This document shows, piece after piece, positions 1 to 8,685 of a stretch of 64,000 nt of DNA. Position numbers and translations under genes: made by a program. Origin of the DNA: an uncultured Acidobacteriia bacterium (lineage in GTDB: Bacteria > Acidobacteriota > Terriglobia > Bryobacterales > Bryobacteraceae). Each line of letters begins with the position of its first letter. Position 1 is the first letter of the stretch. Below the pieces are notes generated by a model. It ran no database searches. It was not told where the DNA came from and saw only the letters and a program-made list of their open reading frames with translations. Location of the stretch: the NCBI GenBank assembly GCA_903909435.1, contig CAIVVT010000195.1, forward strand, positions 111,280-175,279, given 5' to 3'.

Positions 1-1173
1 CCCGTGGAACGGCCTCTGGCGGTGTGGCGGCCGGAACTTATAGAACCGCGCGAGTCGTGGCTACCCGTCTTCTATCCCGACAGCCCGTCGCCTGAAGGCG
101 CGCAATGGGTGACTGTGCTGCCGGGAAGTGAATTGGCGGGTATCGACTTCCATCTCAGGGCGACGTCCGTTACCACGGTCTCGGGTACGATTGGCGGCAT
201 TCCGGCGGGCATTCAACCGAACATCCAGTTGATTCCCGCCGATGCCGCGCTGGATGCGGCGCTGGGCTACGGGGCATCTTTCGATCTTGCGACTTCGACG
301 TTTCGCTTCCAGATGGTCCCACCGGGGTCGTACCGGCTGATTGTAATGACTAACCCTTCACCGTCGCAGACGGATTCGATTTCATACGCCAGCCTGTTCG
401 TCTCGGTGGGCCGAGCACGGCCGGCTCCGCTGTTTGTGCAGATGCGCCTGGGCATAACCCTGACAGGGCGGGTGGAGCAACCGCCGTCGGCCGACACCGG
501 GAATGTGGTGATGCTGAACTCGCTTCAAAGCCCTGGGCGGCAGACGCCTAAGGCGGCACCGTTGGGTTACTTGCATTTCATGCCGCTGACTCCCTCGGCA
601 TTCGCCAACTTTAGGCAGGTGGAGGTACGCCACGACGGAACCTTCACAGTGCAGGGGTTGACCCCGGGGCGATATAAAGTCGTTCCCCAGATAGCCTCGC
701 AGCAGCCGAATTCGCTGGAATCCGTCCAATTCGGCTCGACTATCGCGAACCACGGGGTGATCGAGCTAGTCGAAGGCGCGTCGGGAGCTTTGACGGTGCG
801 CATGGGCGGCAGTCCGGTTCTGGTCGGCGCGAGTTTAGCCGACGCTCCGGCGGGTTCCCACGGTAACTGGACCGTCTTCGCACTGCCGGTGGACGGGTCG
901 GCAACGGCGTTTGGCCAGTTTATGACTGGAACCGGCAAGAGCGGAGACAGCGTGCGATTGCAGAACACGAGTACGGGCAAGTTCGCGTTCGTCGCCGTCG
1001 AGATGATGATGGCGGGCGTAGTCCAGATTGAACGATTGAATCAATTGCTGCGGGAGCGAGCCGATGCTGTCGAGATCGTTGCCGGCCTGGATCAGACGGT
1101 GAACCCCAAGTTCTTCACGAACGACGAAATCGAGGAACTCGCGATGGCCTATCTTCGGGGCGAAGCGCGTTAG
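1..1173 (+). CDS. Carboxypeptidase-regulatory-like (beta-sandwich) protein, 3' part
   Basis: The reading frame is open from the left edge, so this is the C-terminal 390 or so residues of a longer gene; the GTG at 4 is probably internal. The N-terminal stretch has a YPD...P-x-V-x-P-G-x-E-x-x-G-I-D-F pattern (FYPDSP, LPGSELAGIDFHL). That pattern is typical of the carboxypeptidase-regulatory-like domains found in large secreted acidobacterial proteins. A second sandwich follows, with GTFTVQGLTPGRYKV near residue 220, the usual end strand of such domains. No catalytic motif is visible. The likely role is cell-surface or extracellular and structural or carbohydrate-binding; the exact function is unknown. 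It is followed by a 59-bp gap and a second secreted protein gene on the same strand, so they may be co-transcribed. Confidence 0.75.
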   Translation, partial: PVERPLAVWRPELIEPRESWLPVFYPDSPSPEGAQWVTVLPGSELAGIDFHLRATSVTTVSGTIGGIPAGIQPNIQLIPADAALDAALGYGASFDLATSTFRFQMVPPGSYRLIVMTNPSPSQTDSISYASLFVSVGRARPAPLFVQMRLGITLTGRVEQPPSADTGNVVMLNSLQSPGRQTPKAAPLGYLHFMPLTPSAFANFRQVEVRHDGTFTVQGLTPGRYKVVPQIASQQPNSLESVQFGSTIANHGVIELVEGASGALTVRMGGSPVLVGASLADAPAGSHGNWTVFALPVDGSATAFGQFMTGTGKSGDSVRLQNTSTGKFAFVAVEMMMAGVVQIERLNQLLRERADAVEIVAGLDQTVNPKFFTNDEIEELAMAYLRGEAR

Positions 1174-1232
1174 GGCTCCAGCGCCAAGCCCATATCCTCG
1201 CGGCGGCCCGTGGATTGGGGCATTATAGGCCT

Positions 1233-2522
1233 ATGCGCCGGTCATCCCCCTCCAGTTTCCCGCTAGCGTTTTGCGCTATTGCCGCCTGGGTGCTTCCGAA
1301 TCCCTGTTGGTCCCAGGACAAGGCCGCGCGGCCGGTGGTTCTGCACGCGGCGCGTGTGCTGAACGTGGAAACGGGACGCGTGCAGGCCCCCGGGGAAGTA
1401 CTCGTTCAGGGCGGGCTAATCGTCGAAGTCGGCGGCACGGTCCGGCATCCCGCGGAAGCCGAGGTGATCGACCTGGGTGAAGGCACTTTGCTGCCCGGCC
1501 TGATTGACACGCACGTCCACCTGTTTCTGCACCCGGGCGCGGAGGACCTGCAGACCGTTCAGGAGTCCGTGCCAGAACGCACCATCCGCGCCGTTCTGGC
1601 GGCGAGGGACGACTTGATGGCAGGCTTCACCGCGGAGCGTGACATGGGTACCGAGGGAGCCGGGCCGGCCGATACCGCGCTGCGCAACGCGATCGACTCG
1701 GGCTTGATTCCGGGTCCTAGACTGCGAGTCTGCGGCAACGCCGTCGATATTCTCGGCGGGCACGAGGACGCGATTGGCTACAACCCCGAGCAGCATGTCT
1801 TGCCGAACGCCACTCAAGCCGACAACTCCGCCGACCTGGTGAAGGTGATTCGCGAGCAGTTCAAGCAGGGTGCGGACTTCATCAAAATCTATGAGACGGG
1901 CAAGGACGCGGTGGTGGACGGGCAGCTAGTCACGCCCTACCAGTACACACAGGCGGAGTTGTCGGCCGCCGTCCAGGAGGCCAAGCGAGTGGGTCGCGTA
2001 ATCGCGGTCCACGCCACCGGCGAGCCCTGCACGCTGTACGCCGCGCAAGCGGGCGTTGTCTCCATCGACCACGCGGACGTATTGGGCGACGAGACCATGC
2101 GAATCATGCGCGAAAGGGGCATTGTTGCCGTCCCGACTTTCACGATTTCGGACTATTTCTCTCAACACTCCGCATCGCCTGAACGGCAGAAGCAGTTGCT
2201 TGAGTTACATGCCCGGGAGTTCCGGAAGCAACTCGCAGCAGGAGTCTCTTTTGCCATGGGCTCGGACGTAGGGCCATTTCCGCACGGGACGCAGGCGCGC
2301 GAATTCGTATTGATGGTCAAATACGGGATGAAGCCGCTGGATGCGCTCCGGGCGGGGACGGTCAACGCCGCGAGAGTGCTCGGCTGGCAGGGTACGGCAG
2401 GGGCGCTCAAGCCCGGATTCTGGGCCGACATTGTGGCCGTCGAAGGCGACCCGCTGAGCGATATCACCGCGTTGCAGCGCGTCACTTTTGTAATGAAGGG
2501 CGGCGTCATCTACAAGCGTTAG
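1233..2522 (+). CDS. Secreted amidohydrolase (imidazolonepropionase-like)
   Basis: A 429-aa metal-dependent hydrolase of the amidohydrolase superfamily. A hydrophobic N-terminal signal ends near CWSQD, so the enzyme should be exported. Metal-site motifs are in the usual order: the DTHVHLF HxH pair after strand 1, a lysine in DFIKIYETG, histidines in VIAVHATGE and SIDHAD, and the aspartate in AMGSDVG. The C-terminal KPGFWADIVAVEGDPL motif is the beta-sandwich closing the fold. Family members cleave amide bonds of cyclic or peptide-like substrates (Xaa-Pro-like dipeptides, imidazolone-type rings); the substrate here cannot be read from sequence. An in-frame TTG lies at 1215, but the ATG at 1233 gives a compact signal peptide and is preferred. 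Confidence 0.85.
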   Translation: MRRSSPSSFPLAFCAIAAWVLPNPCWSQDKAARPVVLHAARVLNVETGRVQAPGEVLVQGGLIVEVGGTVRHPAEAEVIDLGEGTLLPGLIDTHVHLFLHPGAEDLQTVQESVPERTIRAVLAARDDLMAGFTAERDMGTEGAGPADTALRNAIDSGLIPGPRLRVCGNAVDILGGHEDAIGYNPEQHVLPNATQADNSADLVKVIREQFKQGADFIKIYETGKDAVVDGQLVTPYQYTQAELSAAVQEAKRVGRVIAVHATGEPCTLYAAQAGVVSIDHADVLGDETMRIMRERGIVAVPTFTISDYFSQHSASPERQKQLLELHAREFRKQLAAGVSFAMGSDVGPFPHGTQAREFVLMVKYGMKPLDALRAGTVNAARVLGWQGTAGALKPGFWADIVAVEGDPLSDITALQRVTFVMKGGVIYKR

Positions 2523-2535
2523 GCGCGCGTCCGCG

Positions 2536-3003
2536 TCATTTCAGCCTCAGTAGGTGCCTCGCTGAGGAGTCTTGCGTGGACTCGTGCAAGGCCGCATCGA
2601 TGGCCGTGACGCTGGGACACTTGCGGAAGTAGAACAGGTGCGATTTGCAGTCGCAATCGGAAGAACCGAAGCCGGGGTAGGGGATTGCGCCGCCCGGCAA
2701 TTCGCCTAGCGCCCGGGCCCAGTCATGTTCGCGGCGCTCCGGTCCGTAGCAAAACCAGACCCGCCTAAGCGGCGCGGCCACGCGCAGATAGTCGATGTGC
2801 CAGTGCGGCATCGGCGCCGGCCGCATGTGATGCGCGAGTCGCGCCAGGAGGCCACCCGGGCCGAGCGCGCTGCCCACGTAGAGGTAGGTTCCTTTGCGGA
2901 AGCTCAACTCTCCAAACTGCCCAATTCTGACCAGTCCCGCCCGTCTGGCGTAACAGACCAGCACGTAGGTACCGGGCAGAGGCTGAATTGAGCGCGAAGT
3001 CAC
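2536..3003 (-). CDS. GIY-YIG nuclease family protein (DUF123)
   Basis: A 155-aa protein with the DUF123 form of the GIY-YIG fold. GTYVLV near residue 11 and GTYLYVGSALGPGG near residue 38 match the paired GIY and YIG strands, followed by an R...H...HWHIDYL segment. A CDCKSHLFYF motif follows, with the cysteine pair and histidine typical of DUF123. Such proteins are found as stand-alone domains or fused to endonuclease III-like proteins in archaea and bacteria, and are presumed to cut DNA; activity has not been inferred here beyond the fold. The start is a GTG without a convincing ribosome-binding site, so the N-terminus is uncertain. It is convergent with the amidohydrolase gene and divergent from the TetR gene. 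Confidence 0.75.
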   Translation of the reverse strand: MTSRSIQPLPGTYVLVCYARRAGLVRIGQFGELSFRKGTYLYVGSALGPGGLLARLAHHMRPAPMPHWHIDYLRVAAPLRRVWFCYGPERREHDWARALGELPGGAIPYPGFGSSDCDCKSHLFYFRKCPSVTAIDAALHESTQDSSARHLLRLK

Positions 3004-3068
3004 TGGATTCGATCATGCCAAATCGAGAGGCCGAATGTGATTGAGGGCGATGCGAAATGATTGATTTT

Positions 3069-3084
3069 CTGAACAGTGTTCAGT
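3069..3084. promoter_or_regulatory. TetR operator in front of the regulator gene
   Basis: The segment CTGAACAGTGTTCAG (3069-3083) is a palindrome with 7-bp arms around a central G. The 15-mer TGAACAGTGTTCAGT (3070-3084) recurs exactly at 3806-3820, in front of the permease gene. Here it sits between a candidate -35 (TTGATT, 3061-3066) and -10 (TAGGCT, 3084-3089), 20 bp before the TetR start codon. This is the expected geometry for autorepression. That the two copies are the operators of this TetR protein is inference from their placement and symmetry. Confidence 0.8.
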
Positions 3085-3103
3085 AGGCTGATGATTAAAA
3101 GAC

Positions 3104-3760
3104 ATGGGTGTTACAGAACGGCGTGCCCGGGAGAAAGAAGAACTCCACGACCGGATCCTCAAGGCGGCCAGCGCTCTGTTCGCAGAGGATGGCTATGCCA
3201 GCGTTTCCCTACGGAAGATCGCCGAACGTATCGAGTATGCCCCGTCCACGATCTACCTGTATTTCAAGGACAAGGATGAGATCGTCACCTCGATTTGCAG
3301 ACAGAACTTCCTGCTGCTGACCGAGGCTCTCGACTCCATCCTGGTGCGCGATCTGCCTCCGCTCGAGATGTTGCGCGCCTGCCTGCGCTCCTACATTCAG
3401 TTTGGTTTGGATTACCCCGACCACTACGTCGTTACCCTCTGCCTGCCGGAACCGGCGCCTCGAAGCGACCGCGACGTTCACGACAACCTAAGTGTGCTCG
3501 ACGTCGGCCTAAGCGCTTTCAACCGCCTCGCCGGAGGTCTCCTGGGTTGCATGCAGGCCGGTGTGATTCGCAAGGCGGACGTAGAACTCACGGCCCAGAC
3601 CACCTGGATGATGATCCACGGAATCACCAGCCTGCTGGTCACGAAGAGCAGTTTCCCGTTCCTTGACCGCAATCGGTTGATCGAGCACTACCTCGATCGC
3701 GTTCTGCTCAGCCTGGGGGCCGCCATCGTCCCGCAGGATCCTGACGAAAAAATATTGTAA
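3104..3760 (+). CDS. TetR/AcrR family transcriptional regulator
   Basis: A 218-aa regulator. Residues about 12-60 form the TetR helix-turn-helix: ILKAASALFAEDGY, then SLRKIAERIEYAPSTIYLYFKDKDEI, with the family's conserved YxYFxxKxEL-like ending. The remainder is an all-helical ligand-binding and dimerisation domain. TetR proteins repress a neighbouring exporter until a substrate of that exporter binds. The next four genes encode a complete tripartite ABC efflux system, and identical 15-bp palindromes precede this gene and the permease, so it very probably controls both. The ATG lies only about 15 bp after the candidate -10, giving a very short leader. The ligand is unknown. Confidence 0.93.
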   Translation: MGVTERRAREKEELHDRILKAASALFAEDGYASVSLRKIAERIEYAPSTIYLYFKDKDEIVTSICRQNFLLLTEALDSILVRDLPPLEMLRACLRSYIQFGLDYPDHYVVTLCLPEPAPRSDRDVHDNLSVLDVGLSAFNRLAGGLLGCMQAGVIRKADVELTAQTTWMMIHGITSLLVTKSSFPFLDRNRLIEHYLDRVLLSLGAAIVPQDPDEKIL

Positions 3761-3805
3761 TTTCGTCCAAAAACCCCTTGACTTGAAAGAACAATGATCT
3801 CATGA

Positions 3806-3820
3806 TGAACAGTGTTCAGT
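3806..3820. promoter_or_regulatory. TetR operator in front of the efflux operon
   Basis: An exact copy of the 15-mer found at 3070-3084 (TGAACAGTGTTCAGT). It lies just downstream of a candidate promoter with TTGACT at 3778-3783 and CATGAT at 3801-3806 (17-bp spacer), and 49 bp before the permease ATG. Repressor bound here would cover the -10 and the transcription start. Confidence 0.8.
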
Positions 3821-3868
3821 TAAGTAACGTTGATCACGGGCACGATTCTGACGGAAGGGGCAAAACGC

Positions 3869-4993
3869 ATGAGCATGCTGGCTTGGAAAAACCTGTTTCA
3901 CGATAGGGTCCGCCTGGCGGTCACCTTGGTCGGCATCGTCTTCTCATTGGTCCTGATCGTGGTCCAATTCGGACTGTTCCTCGGCTTTCTGGACACCAGT
4001 TCGAACATCGTGGCGTATAGCGGAGCGGACCTCTGGACCGCAGCGCCCGGCATCCCACACGTCAACGGCGGTACGCCGCTGAACGAATCGCTGCGTTGGA
4101 AAGCGCTGCAGGTTCCGGGCGTCCGGAAAGTCACCAAGTTCGCCCTAACTTTCGTCAACTGGAAACTGCCTGCTGGTTCCACGGAATCGGTTCAGATCGC
4201 CGGTTACGAGCTTGGCTCCGGAATGGGGGGGCCGTGGAATGTAGTCCGGGGGACGGAAAGTGACCTGGCTGCGGAAGATAGCGTGTTCATCGATGAACTG
4301 TACGCCGCGAAGCTCGGCATCCGGGCGCTGGGGGATTCGGCTGAAGTCACCGGCCGGCGGGCCCGCGTATCCGGGTTCACGCACGGCATCCGCAGCTTCA
4401 CTACAGCGCCCTACATTTTCACTTCGTTCAAGAACGCTCAGAATTATGCCCGCCTGGCGGAGGACCAGACCGTGTATTTCCTAATTCGCCTGGATCCGGG
4501 AGTCAACCCAGAAGTGGTGCGCTCTCAATTGCGCCAGCGGCTCCTGAACGCGGACATCTACACCAACGAAGAGATGCGCCGCAAGACCATGTTCTATTGG
4601 GTTTTTCAGACCGGCGCCGGGGTTACCACACTGATGGGCGCGATTCTCTCCCTGATCGTCGGCGCCGTGGTCGTCGCTCAGACCATCTACTCCGCCACCA
4701 TCGACCACATCCGCGAATTTGGCACGTTGAAAGCCATGGGCGCGGCGAATTGGGTGATCTACCAGGTCATCCTGCTGCAAGCCGCCATCAGCGCGGTGAT
4801 GGGCTACTCGGTAGCGATTGTCGTGGGCGAGTTCGTCTCGCACAGCAGCCAGACCGGCAACGCTCCGATCAACCTGCCGCCCTGGATGGCGGCTGCCACG
4901 TTCTGCCTCGCGTTGACCATGTGCATGGGGGCGAGTGTGCTCTCCATCCGCAAAGCGACCCAAATAGACCCAGCCATGGTCTTCCGCGGCTGA
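3869..4993 (+). CDS. ABC transporter permease (DevC/MacB-like FtsX fold)
   Basis: A 374-aa inner-membrane permease. It has one N-terminal membrane helix (about residues 12-35), a large periplasmic MacB-type core domain (about 36-225) and three further helices near 240-275, 290-320 and 340-362. That is the DevC/FtsX topology. DevC partners DevA and DevB to push lipids or other hydrophobic compounds through a TolC channel, and all three partners follow here. The C-terminus ends in the family-typical RKATQIDPAMVFRG. An upstream TTG at 3830 exists, but the ATG at 3869 follows a GGAAGGGG ribosome-binding site at the right distance. Expression is likely controlled by the TetR palindrome at 3806. 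Confidence 0.88.
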   Translation: MSMLAWKNLFHDRVRLAVTLVGIVFSLVLIVVQFGLFLGFLDTSSNIVAYSGADLWTAAPGIPHVNGGTPLNESLRWKALQVPGVRKVTKFALTFVNWKLPAGSTESVQIAGYELGSGMGGPWNVVRGTESDLAAEDSVFIDELYAAKLGIRALGDSAEVTGRRARVSGFTHGIRSFTTAPYIFTSFKNAQNYARLAEDQTVYFLIRLDPGVNPEVVRSQLRQRLLNADIYTNEEMRRKTMFYWVFQTGAGVTTLMGAILSLIVGAVVVAQTIYSATIDHIREFGTLKAMGAANWVIYQVILLQAAISAVMGYSVAIVVGEFVSHSSQTGNAPINLPPWMAAATFCLALTMCMGASVLSIRKATQIDPAMVFRG

Positions 4994-5058
4994 GCGTAAT
5001 CCGCCAACCCTGAACGCAACGCGAGTCCAAAGCCTGTCGTGTCTATGGAGTGCAAGCC

Positions 5059-5748
5059 ATGATTCAAGTTCGCAACTTAGAGAAGCGCTACGGCACGGGA
5101 TCCACAGTCGTGCACGCCCTGCGCGGCGTCGATCTCGACGTCTTTCCGGGGGAGATTCTGATGCTGATGGGACCATCCGGCAGCGGCAAGACCACACTGC
5201 TGTCGATGCTGGGATGCATCTTACAGGCTTCCTCGGGATCGATCAATATTGACGGGCGCGAGATCGCTGGACTGCCAGAGAGCCGGCTGCCCGCTTTGCG
5301 TCTCAGCCACTTCGGGTTCATCTTCCAGGGCTTCAACCTTTTTCCCGCACTCTCAGCGCGCGAGAACGTGGAGATCGGACTCCGGCTGAAGGGCATCGGC
5401 GGGGGGAAAGCGCGGCGCCAGGCCACCGATCTGCTCGACCGCGTGGGCCTCGGAGACAAACTGGACAAGATCCCCGCGGACCTGAGCGGAGGGCAGAAGC
5501 AGCGCGTGGCCATCGCCCGCGCCTTGGCAGGCGACCCGCCGATTATCCTCGCGGACGAACCCACGGCGGCGCTCGATTCGCATTCGGGCACCGCCGTCAT
5601 GGAGATTCTCGCGAGTTTGGCACGCAAGAAGGATCGCACCGTGGTCATCGTTACGCACGATAACCGGGTGCTGCATTATGCCGACCGCACCGTGCATATC
5701 GCGGACGGATTGATAGTCGATCACACCTCTCAGGAGCAGGCAGCATGA
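5059..5748 (+). CDS. ABC transporter ATP-binding protein (DevA/LolD-like)
   Basis: A 229-aa nucleotide-binding subunit. Walker A is GPSGSGKTT (about residue 37), the signature is LSGGQKQRVAIARAL, and Walker B with catalytic Glu is IILADEPTAALDS. The switch histidine is in VIVTHD. It powers the permease encoded just upstream (65-bp gap). Its last four bases overlap the start of the HlyD adaptor gene (ATGA), a sign of translational coupling. GTG at 5050 is an alternative start, but the ATG at 5059 has GGAG nine bases ahead. The MacB/LolD/DevA subfamily drives export from the outer leaflet or periplasm rather than import. Confidence 0.92.
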   Translation: MIQVRNLEKRYGTGSTVVHALRGVDLDVFPGEILMLMGPSGSGKTTLLSMLGCILQASSGSINIDGREIAGLPESRLPALRLSHFGFIFQGFNLFPALSARENVEIGLRLKGIGGGKARRQATDLLDRVGLGDKLDKIPADLSGGQKQRVAIARALAGDPPIILADEPTAALDSHSGTAVMEILASLARKKDRTVVIVTHDNRVLHYADRTVHIADGLIVDHTSQEQAA

Positions 5749-6797
5749 ACCTCGAAAACAGCAGAAAAATGTGGACGCTCGCGGGCGTCCTGACCCTGGC
5801 GGCGATTGCCTTCACCGTCTCCTTCCAAAGGTCTGCGCAGGCTGGCGTTGCGGCCGCGAAATCGAGTGCGAACGCGGCGCCATCCACGCCGCTGGTCTCC
5901 GCGGCGGGCCGCGTGGAACCGGTGGACGAAGAGATCAAGACCGGTTCTCAATTGGATGGCAAACTCGTTCAAGTCCTGGCCGACGAAGGGCAGACCGTTC
6001 GGCGTGGCCAGGTCCTGGCGGTGCTCGACAACGGCGACTATGCCGCACGCGTCCAACTGGCGAAGGCCGCTCTGCGAGAGCGTGAAGCCGAATTGGACCG
6101 GCTGCGCAATGGTGCGCGAGTGGAGGAGAAACGCGAGGCCGAGGCGAATCTGCGCGAAGCCGAGGCGCAACTGGCCACGGCCGTCTCGGAGCGCGACCGC
6201 CGCTTGCCTCTGCTTGAGCGTGGCGCCGTGTCGCACTCGGAATACGACCTCACGGCGCGTGATGCCGACACGGCCCGCGCTCGTGTGGCGGCACTGAAAG
6301 AGCGTCTGCTCGTGGCGTGTGACCAAAGCCGGCCCGAGGACATAGCACGTTCTGAAGCTGAGGTTGCCCGCGCACGTGCGTCGATCGAGGAGGCGGTGGC
6401 CCTCCTCGAGAAGACGTTCATCCGCGCACCCATCGACGGACGGGTCCTGCGACGCTATCACCGCGCGGGCGAGTCAGTTTCGGGTAAGGGCGACACACCG
6501 GTATTCGCGCTCGGCGATCTGAGCCGGCTGCGCGTACGCGTAGATGTGGACGAGAGCGATGTGGCGCGGGTGCATGTGGGCCAGATGGGTTACGTGACCG
6601 CTTCCGCGTACGGCGACCGCAGGTTCACCGGGCACGTCGTGCGGCTCGGCGAGGCGCTTGGGCGCAAGAATGTACGCACCGACGAACCGGCAGAGCGCGT
6701 TGATCGCAAGATCCTGGAGACGCTGCTTGAACTCGATCCTGGTCAGAGGCTGCCAGTCGGTCTGCGGGTGGACGCCTATTTACCAGTGGCCCAGTAA
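5745..6797 (+). CDS. HlyD-family membrane fusion protein (DevB-like)
   Basis: A 350-aa periplasmic adaptor. It has an N-terminal membrane anchor (about residues 8-28), a short lipoyl half-motif (VSAAGRVEPVDEEI...VDE.GQTVRRGQVLAVLD) and a long helical hairpin rich in Arg/Glu/Ala (about 95-215). A second lipoyl half (FIRAPIDGRVLRRYHRAGESV) and a beta-barrel follow. Adaptors of this type link the inner-membrane ABC pump to TolC. The gene overlaps the ATPase gene by four bases and is followed by a TolC-family gene, so the whole tripartite exporter is in one operon. Confidence 0.9.
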   Translation: MNLENSRKMWTLAGVLTLAAIAFTVSFQRSAQAGVAAAKSSANAAPSTPLVSAAGRVEPVDEEIKTGSQLDGKLVQVLADEGQTVRRGQVLAVLDNGDYAARVQLAKAALREREAELDRLRNGARVEEKREAEANLREAEAQLATAVSERDRRLPLLERGAVSHSEYDLTARDADTARARVAALKERLLVACDQSRPEDIARSEAEVARARASIEEAVALLEKTFIRAPIDGRVLRRYHRAGESVSGKGDTPVFALGDLSRLRVRVDVDESDVARVHVGQMGYVTASAYGDRRFTGHVVRLGEALGRKNVRTDEPAERVDRKILETLLELDPGQRLPVGLRVDAYLPVAQ

Positions 6798-6922
6798 GCG
6801 GGGAGGCGACAAGCACGGTGCGGGCGTTAGAGAGCCCGCGCGGCGCTCGAGCGCCGCCTCACCTGGACTGGCGAGTACATTTCACAGCTAGACGATGCCG
6901 CTCAGGCGGCAGGAGAATTCTC

Positions 6923-8221
6923 ATGCGCTCTCTCATCACCCTCGCGGCGTTGACCGCGATCTCCCCAGGTGTGTTCGCGCAGCCGCTGCCGGCCAGGTTG
7001 AGTCTGTCGCAAGCGCTCGAACTGGTAGACAAGGCGAACCCCGAACTGCAAGCTGCACGATTGAAAGCCCTTGAATCCTGGGCTCGCGCGGCGGCGCTCC
7101 GCTCGACCATGGGTCCCCAGGTCAACGTCACTACTGCGCAGGGATACCAGACTAACAACCTCTCCGGGGTGGGCTTGCTGTTTCCCGGGGTGCCCTCGCG
7201 CGTTGGTCCCTATCGCGTGTTCGACCTCCGCCCGAGACTGACCCAAACCGTGCTCGACTTATCCTTGTGGTCGAACGTGCGCGCGGAAAAGCTGCGCTCC
7301 CGGGCCGATTCGGCTGATGGGGACGCCGCCGCCGAGAGGCTGCGCCTGAGCGTCACCGAGCTTTACATCCAGGCGCTCCAAGCCGCCTCCCGACGCCGTT
7401 CCGCTGAAGCGCGCGTGGCGAACGCCGAGTCGCTGCTGCGGCAAAGCGAAGATCTGCACCGGGCCGGCACCGGCAATCGGCTGGACGTGGCGCGCTCGCA
7501 AGAGCAATTGGAGCGCGAACGGATCAGCGTCGTGAACGCAGTGCGCGACCGCGACGCTGCGCTCACCGTGCTGGCGAGCACACTTGGTAGCGAATCGGAA
7601 GCGCTGCCCGAATTGGAGCCACTGCAGACCGAGGGAACAGCGGTGGAGTACTCCTTGAACGCGGCGCTGGAACTGCGCGCAGAGATGCACGCTGAGCAAC
7701 TGCGCGGGCAGGGATTGGAGCAGGAGCGACAGGCTGCGGCTCGCCAGCGCTACCCGCGCATTCAGGCGCAAGGGGACTTCGGCGTGTTGGGCCAGGATCC
7801 CTCGCGCAGCGTGTCGACCTACACCGCCCAAGTCAGTGTGAGCGTCCCGTTGTGGACCAGCGGCCGCATTTCGAACGAGATTCGTGCCGCCAGTTTCAAG
7901 CTGCAGCGCCAGGAGCAGCAACTGCGGCAGGTGCGACTGACCATCGCGCGCGAGTTGCAGCAGGCGCGCCTTGAGCGCGAAGCGGCACGGCTGGCGGCCG
8001 AACACAATCAGCAGGCAGCCAACGCCGCTCGCGAGGCGCTGGATCTGGCGAGACTGCGATTCACTGCGGGGCTTGCAACACAGCTGGATGTGGTGTCGGC
8101 TCAAGCCAATCTGGCGCAGGCCGAGGAGGACGAGATTCGTTCGCGGTATGACCGACTGGTCGCGGAGGCGCGTCTGGCCCAGGCTGGCGGCGACGTCCGC
8201 CGATTCGCTCAGGGGCGTTAG
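6923..8221 (+). CDS. TolC-family outer membrane efflux protein
   Basis: A 432-aa outer-membrane channel. The signal peptide (MRSLITLAALTAISPGVFAQ) is followed by LSLSQALELVDKANPELQAA, the first helix of the OEP repeat. A second repeat begins near residue 240 (YSLNAALELRAEMHAEQ). The C-terminal LARLRFTAGLATQLDVVSAQANLAQAE segment matches the family's conserved end helix. The reading frame is open further upstream to 6818, but the ATG at 6923 has an AGGAGA site seven bases ahead and starts the signal peptide. It completes the TetR-controlled exporter. Its stop overlaps the stop of the convergent SRPBCC gene by four bases. Confidence 0.9.
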   Translation: MRSLITLAALTAISPGVFAQPLPARLSLSQALELVDKANPELQAARLKALESWARAAALRSTMGPQVNVTTAQGYQTNNLSGVGLLFPGVPSRVGPYRVFDLRPRLTQTVLDLSLWSNVRAEKLRSRADSADGDAAAERLRLSVTELYIQALQAASRRRSAEARVANAESLLRQSEDLHRAGTGNRLDVARSQEQLERERISVVNAVRDRDAALTVLASTLGSESEALPELEPLQTEGTAVEYSLNAALELRAEMHAEQLRGQGLEQERQAAARQRYPRIQAQGDFGVLGQDPSRSVSTYTAQVSVSVPLWTSGRISNEIRAASFKLQRQEQQLRQVRLTIARELQQARLEREAARLAAEHNQQAANAAREALDLARLRFTAGLATQLDVVSAQANLAQAEEDEIRSRYDRLVAEARLAQAGGDVRRFAQGR

Positions 8222-8685
8222 GCGCCGGGGGTGGTAAACAACTCATTGACGCGCTCCACCCGGTAGGCGAAGATCCGCTCGACGTCACCCCGCACCTTGA
8301 GTGCATGTGCGATGCGGCCGATGATTCCAAGTGGGATCCTGTAACGCACGACGTCGATGATCCGCGTTCCGCCCGCGTGCGCTTCGAACCGATGCGTGTG
8401 ATGCCAGAGCTGGTATGGGCCGCTGAGTTGCACATCCACAAAGCGAAAGGGCGGATCCCAGCGACGGATCTCCGTCGTCCATTTCAAGGGCAGGCCGTGT
8501 AGGTTCAGCCGGTACTTGATTCGAGTGCCCACCGCCATGTAGATCGGAAGCGGTGAAAGGATCTGAAACCCGAGCCAAGTTGGCGTTAGCTCCCCCAGAT
8601 TGGCGGCATCGGAAAAGAACGTAAACACTTCTTCCAGCGGCCGGGGCACCCACTGCTCGCAGCGAAAAGTGTAACTGGCGGTCAT
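8218..8685 (-). CDS. SRPBCC family protein (START-like lipid-binding fold)
   Basis: A 155-aa protein. The opening SYTFRCEQWVPRPLEEVFTFFSDAANLGELTP is the hallmark N-terminus of the SRPBCC/polyketide-cyclase fold, and the usual hydrophobic cavity strands follow. Family members bind hydrophobic ligands. Here it is the last gene of the leftward arm of the lipid-modification locus, so a role in handling a fatty acyl chain or lipid intermediate is plausible but unproven. The start is set by the ATGA overlap with the CFA synthase gene (8682-8685), which excludes the longer frame reaching 8754. Confidence 0.82.
   Translation of the reverse strand: MTASYTFRCEQWVPRPLEEVFTFFSDAANLGELTPTWLGFQILSPLPIYMAVGTRIKYRLNLHGLPLKWTTEIRRWDPPFRFVDVQLSGPYQLWHHTHRFEAHAGGTRIIDVVRYRIPLGIIGRIAHALKVRGDVERIFAYRVERVNELFTTPGA

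Noticed and set aside
4481..5197. Long minus-strand frame (238 codons) over the permease/ATPase junction
   Set aside because: It overlaps two well-supported genes on the other strand, is rich in Arg/His as antisense frames of GC-rich genes are, and has no motif.
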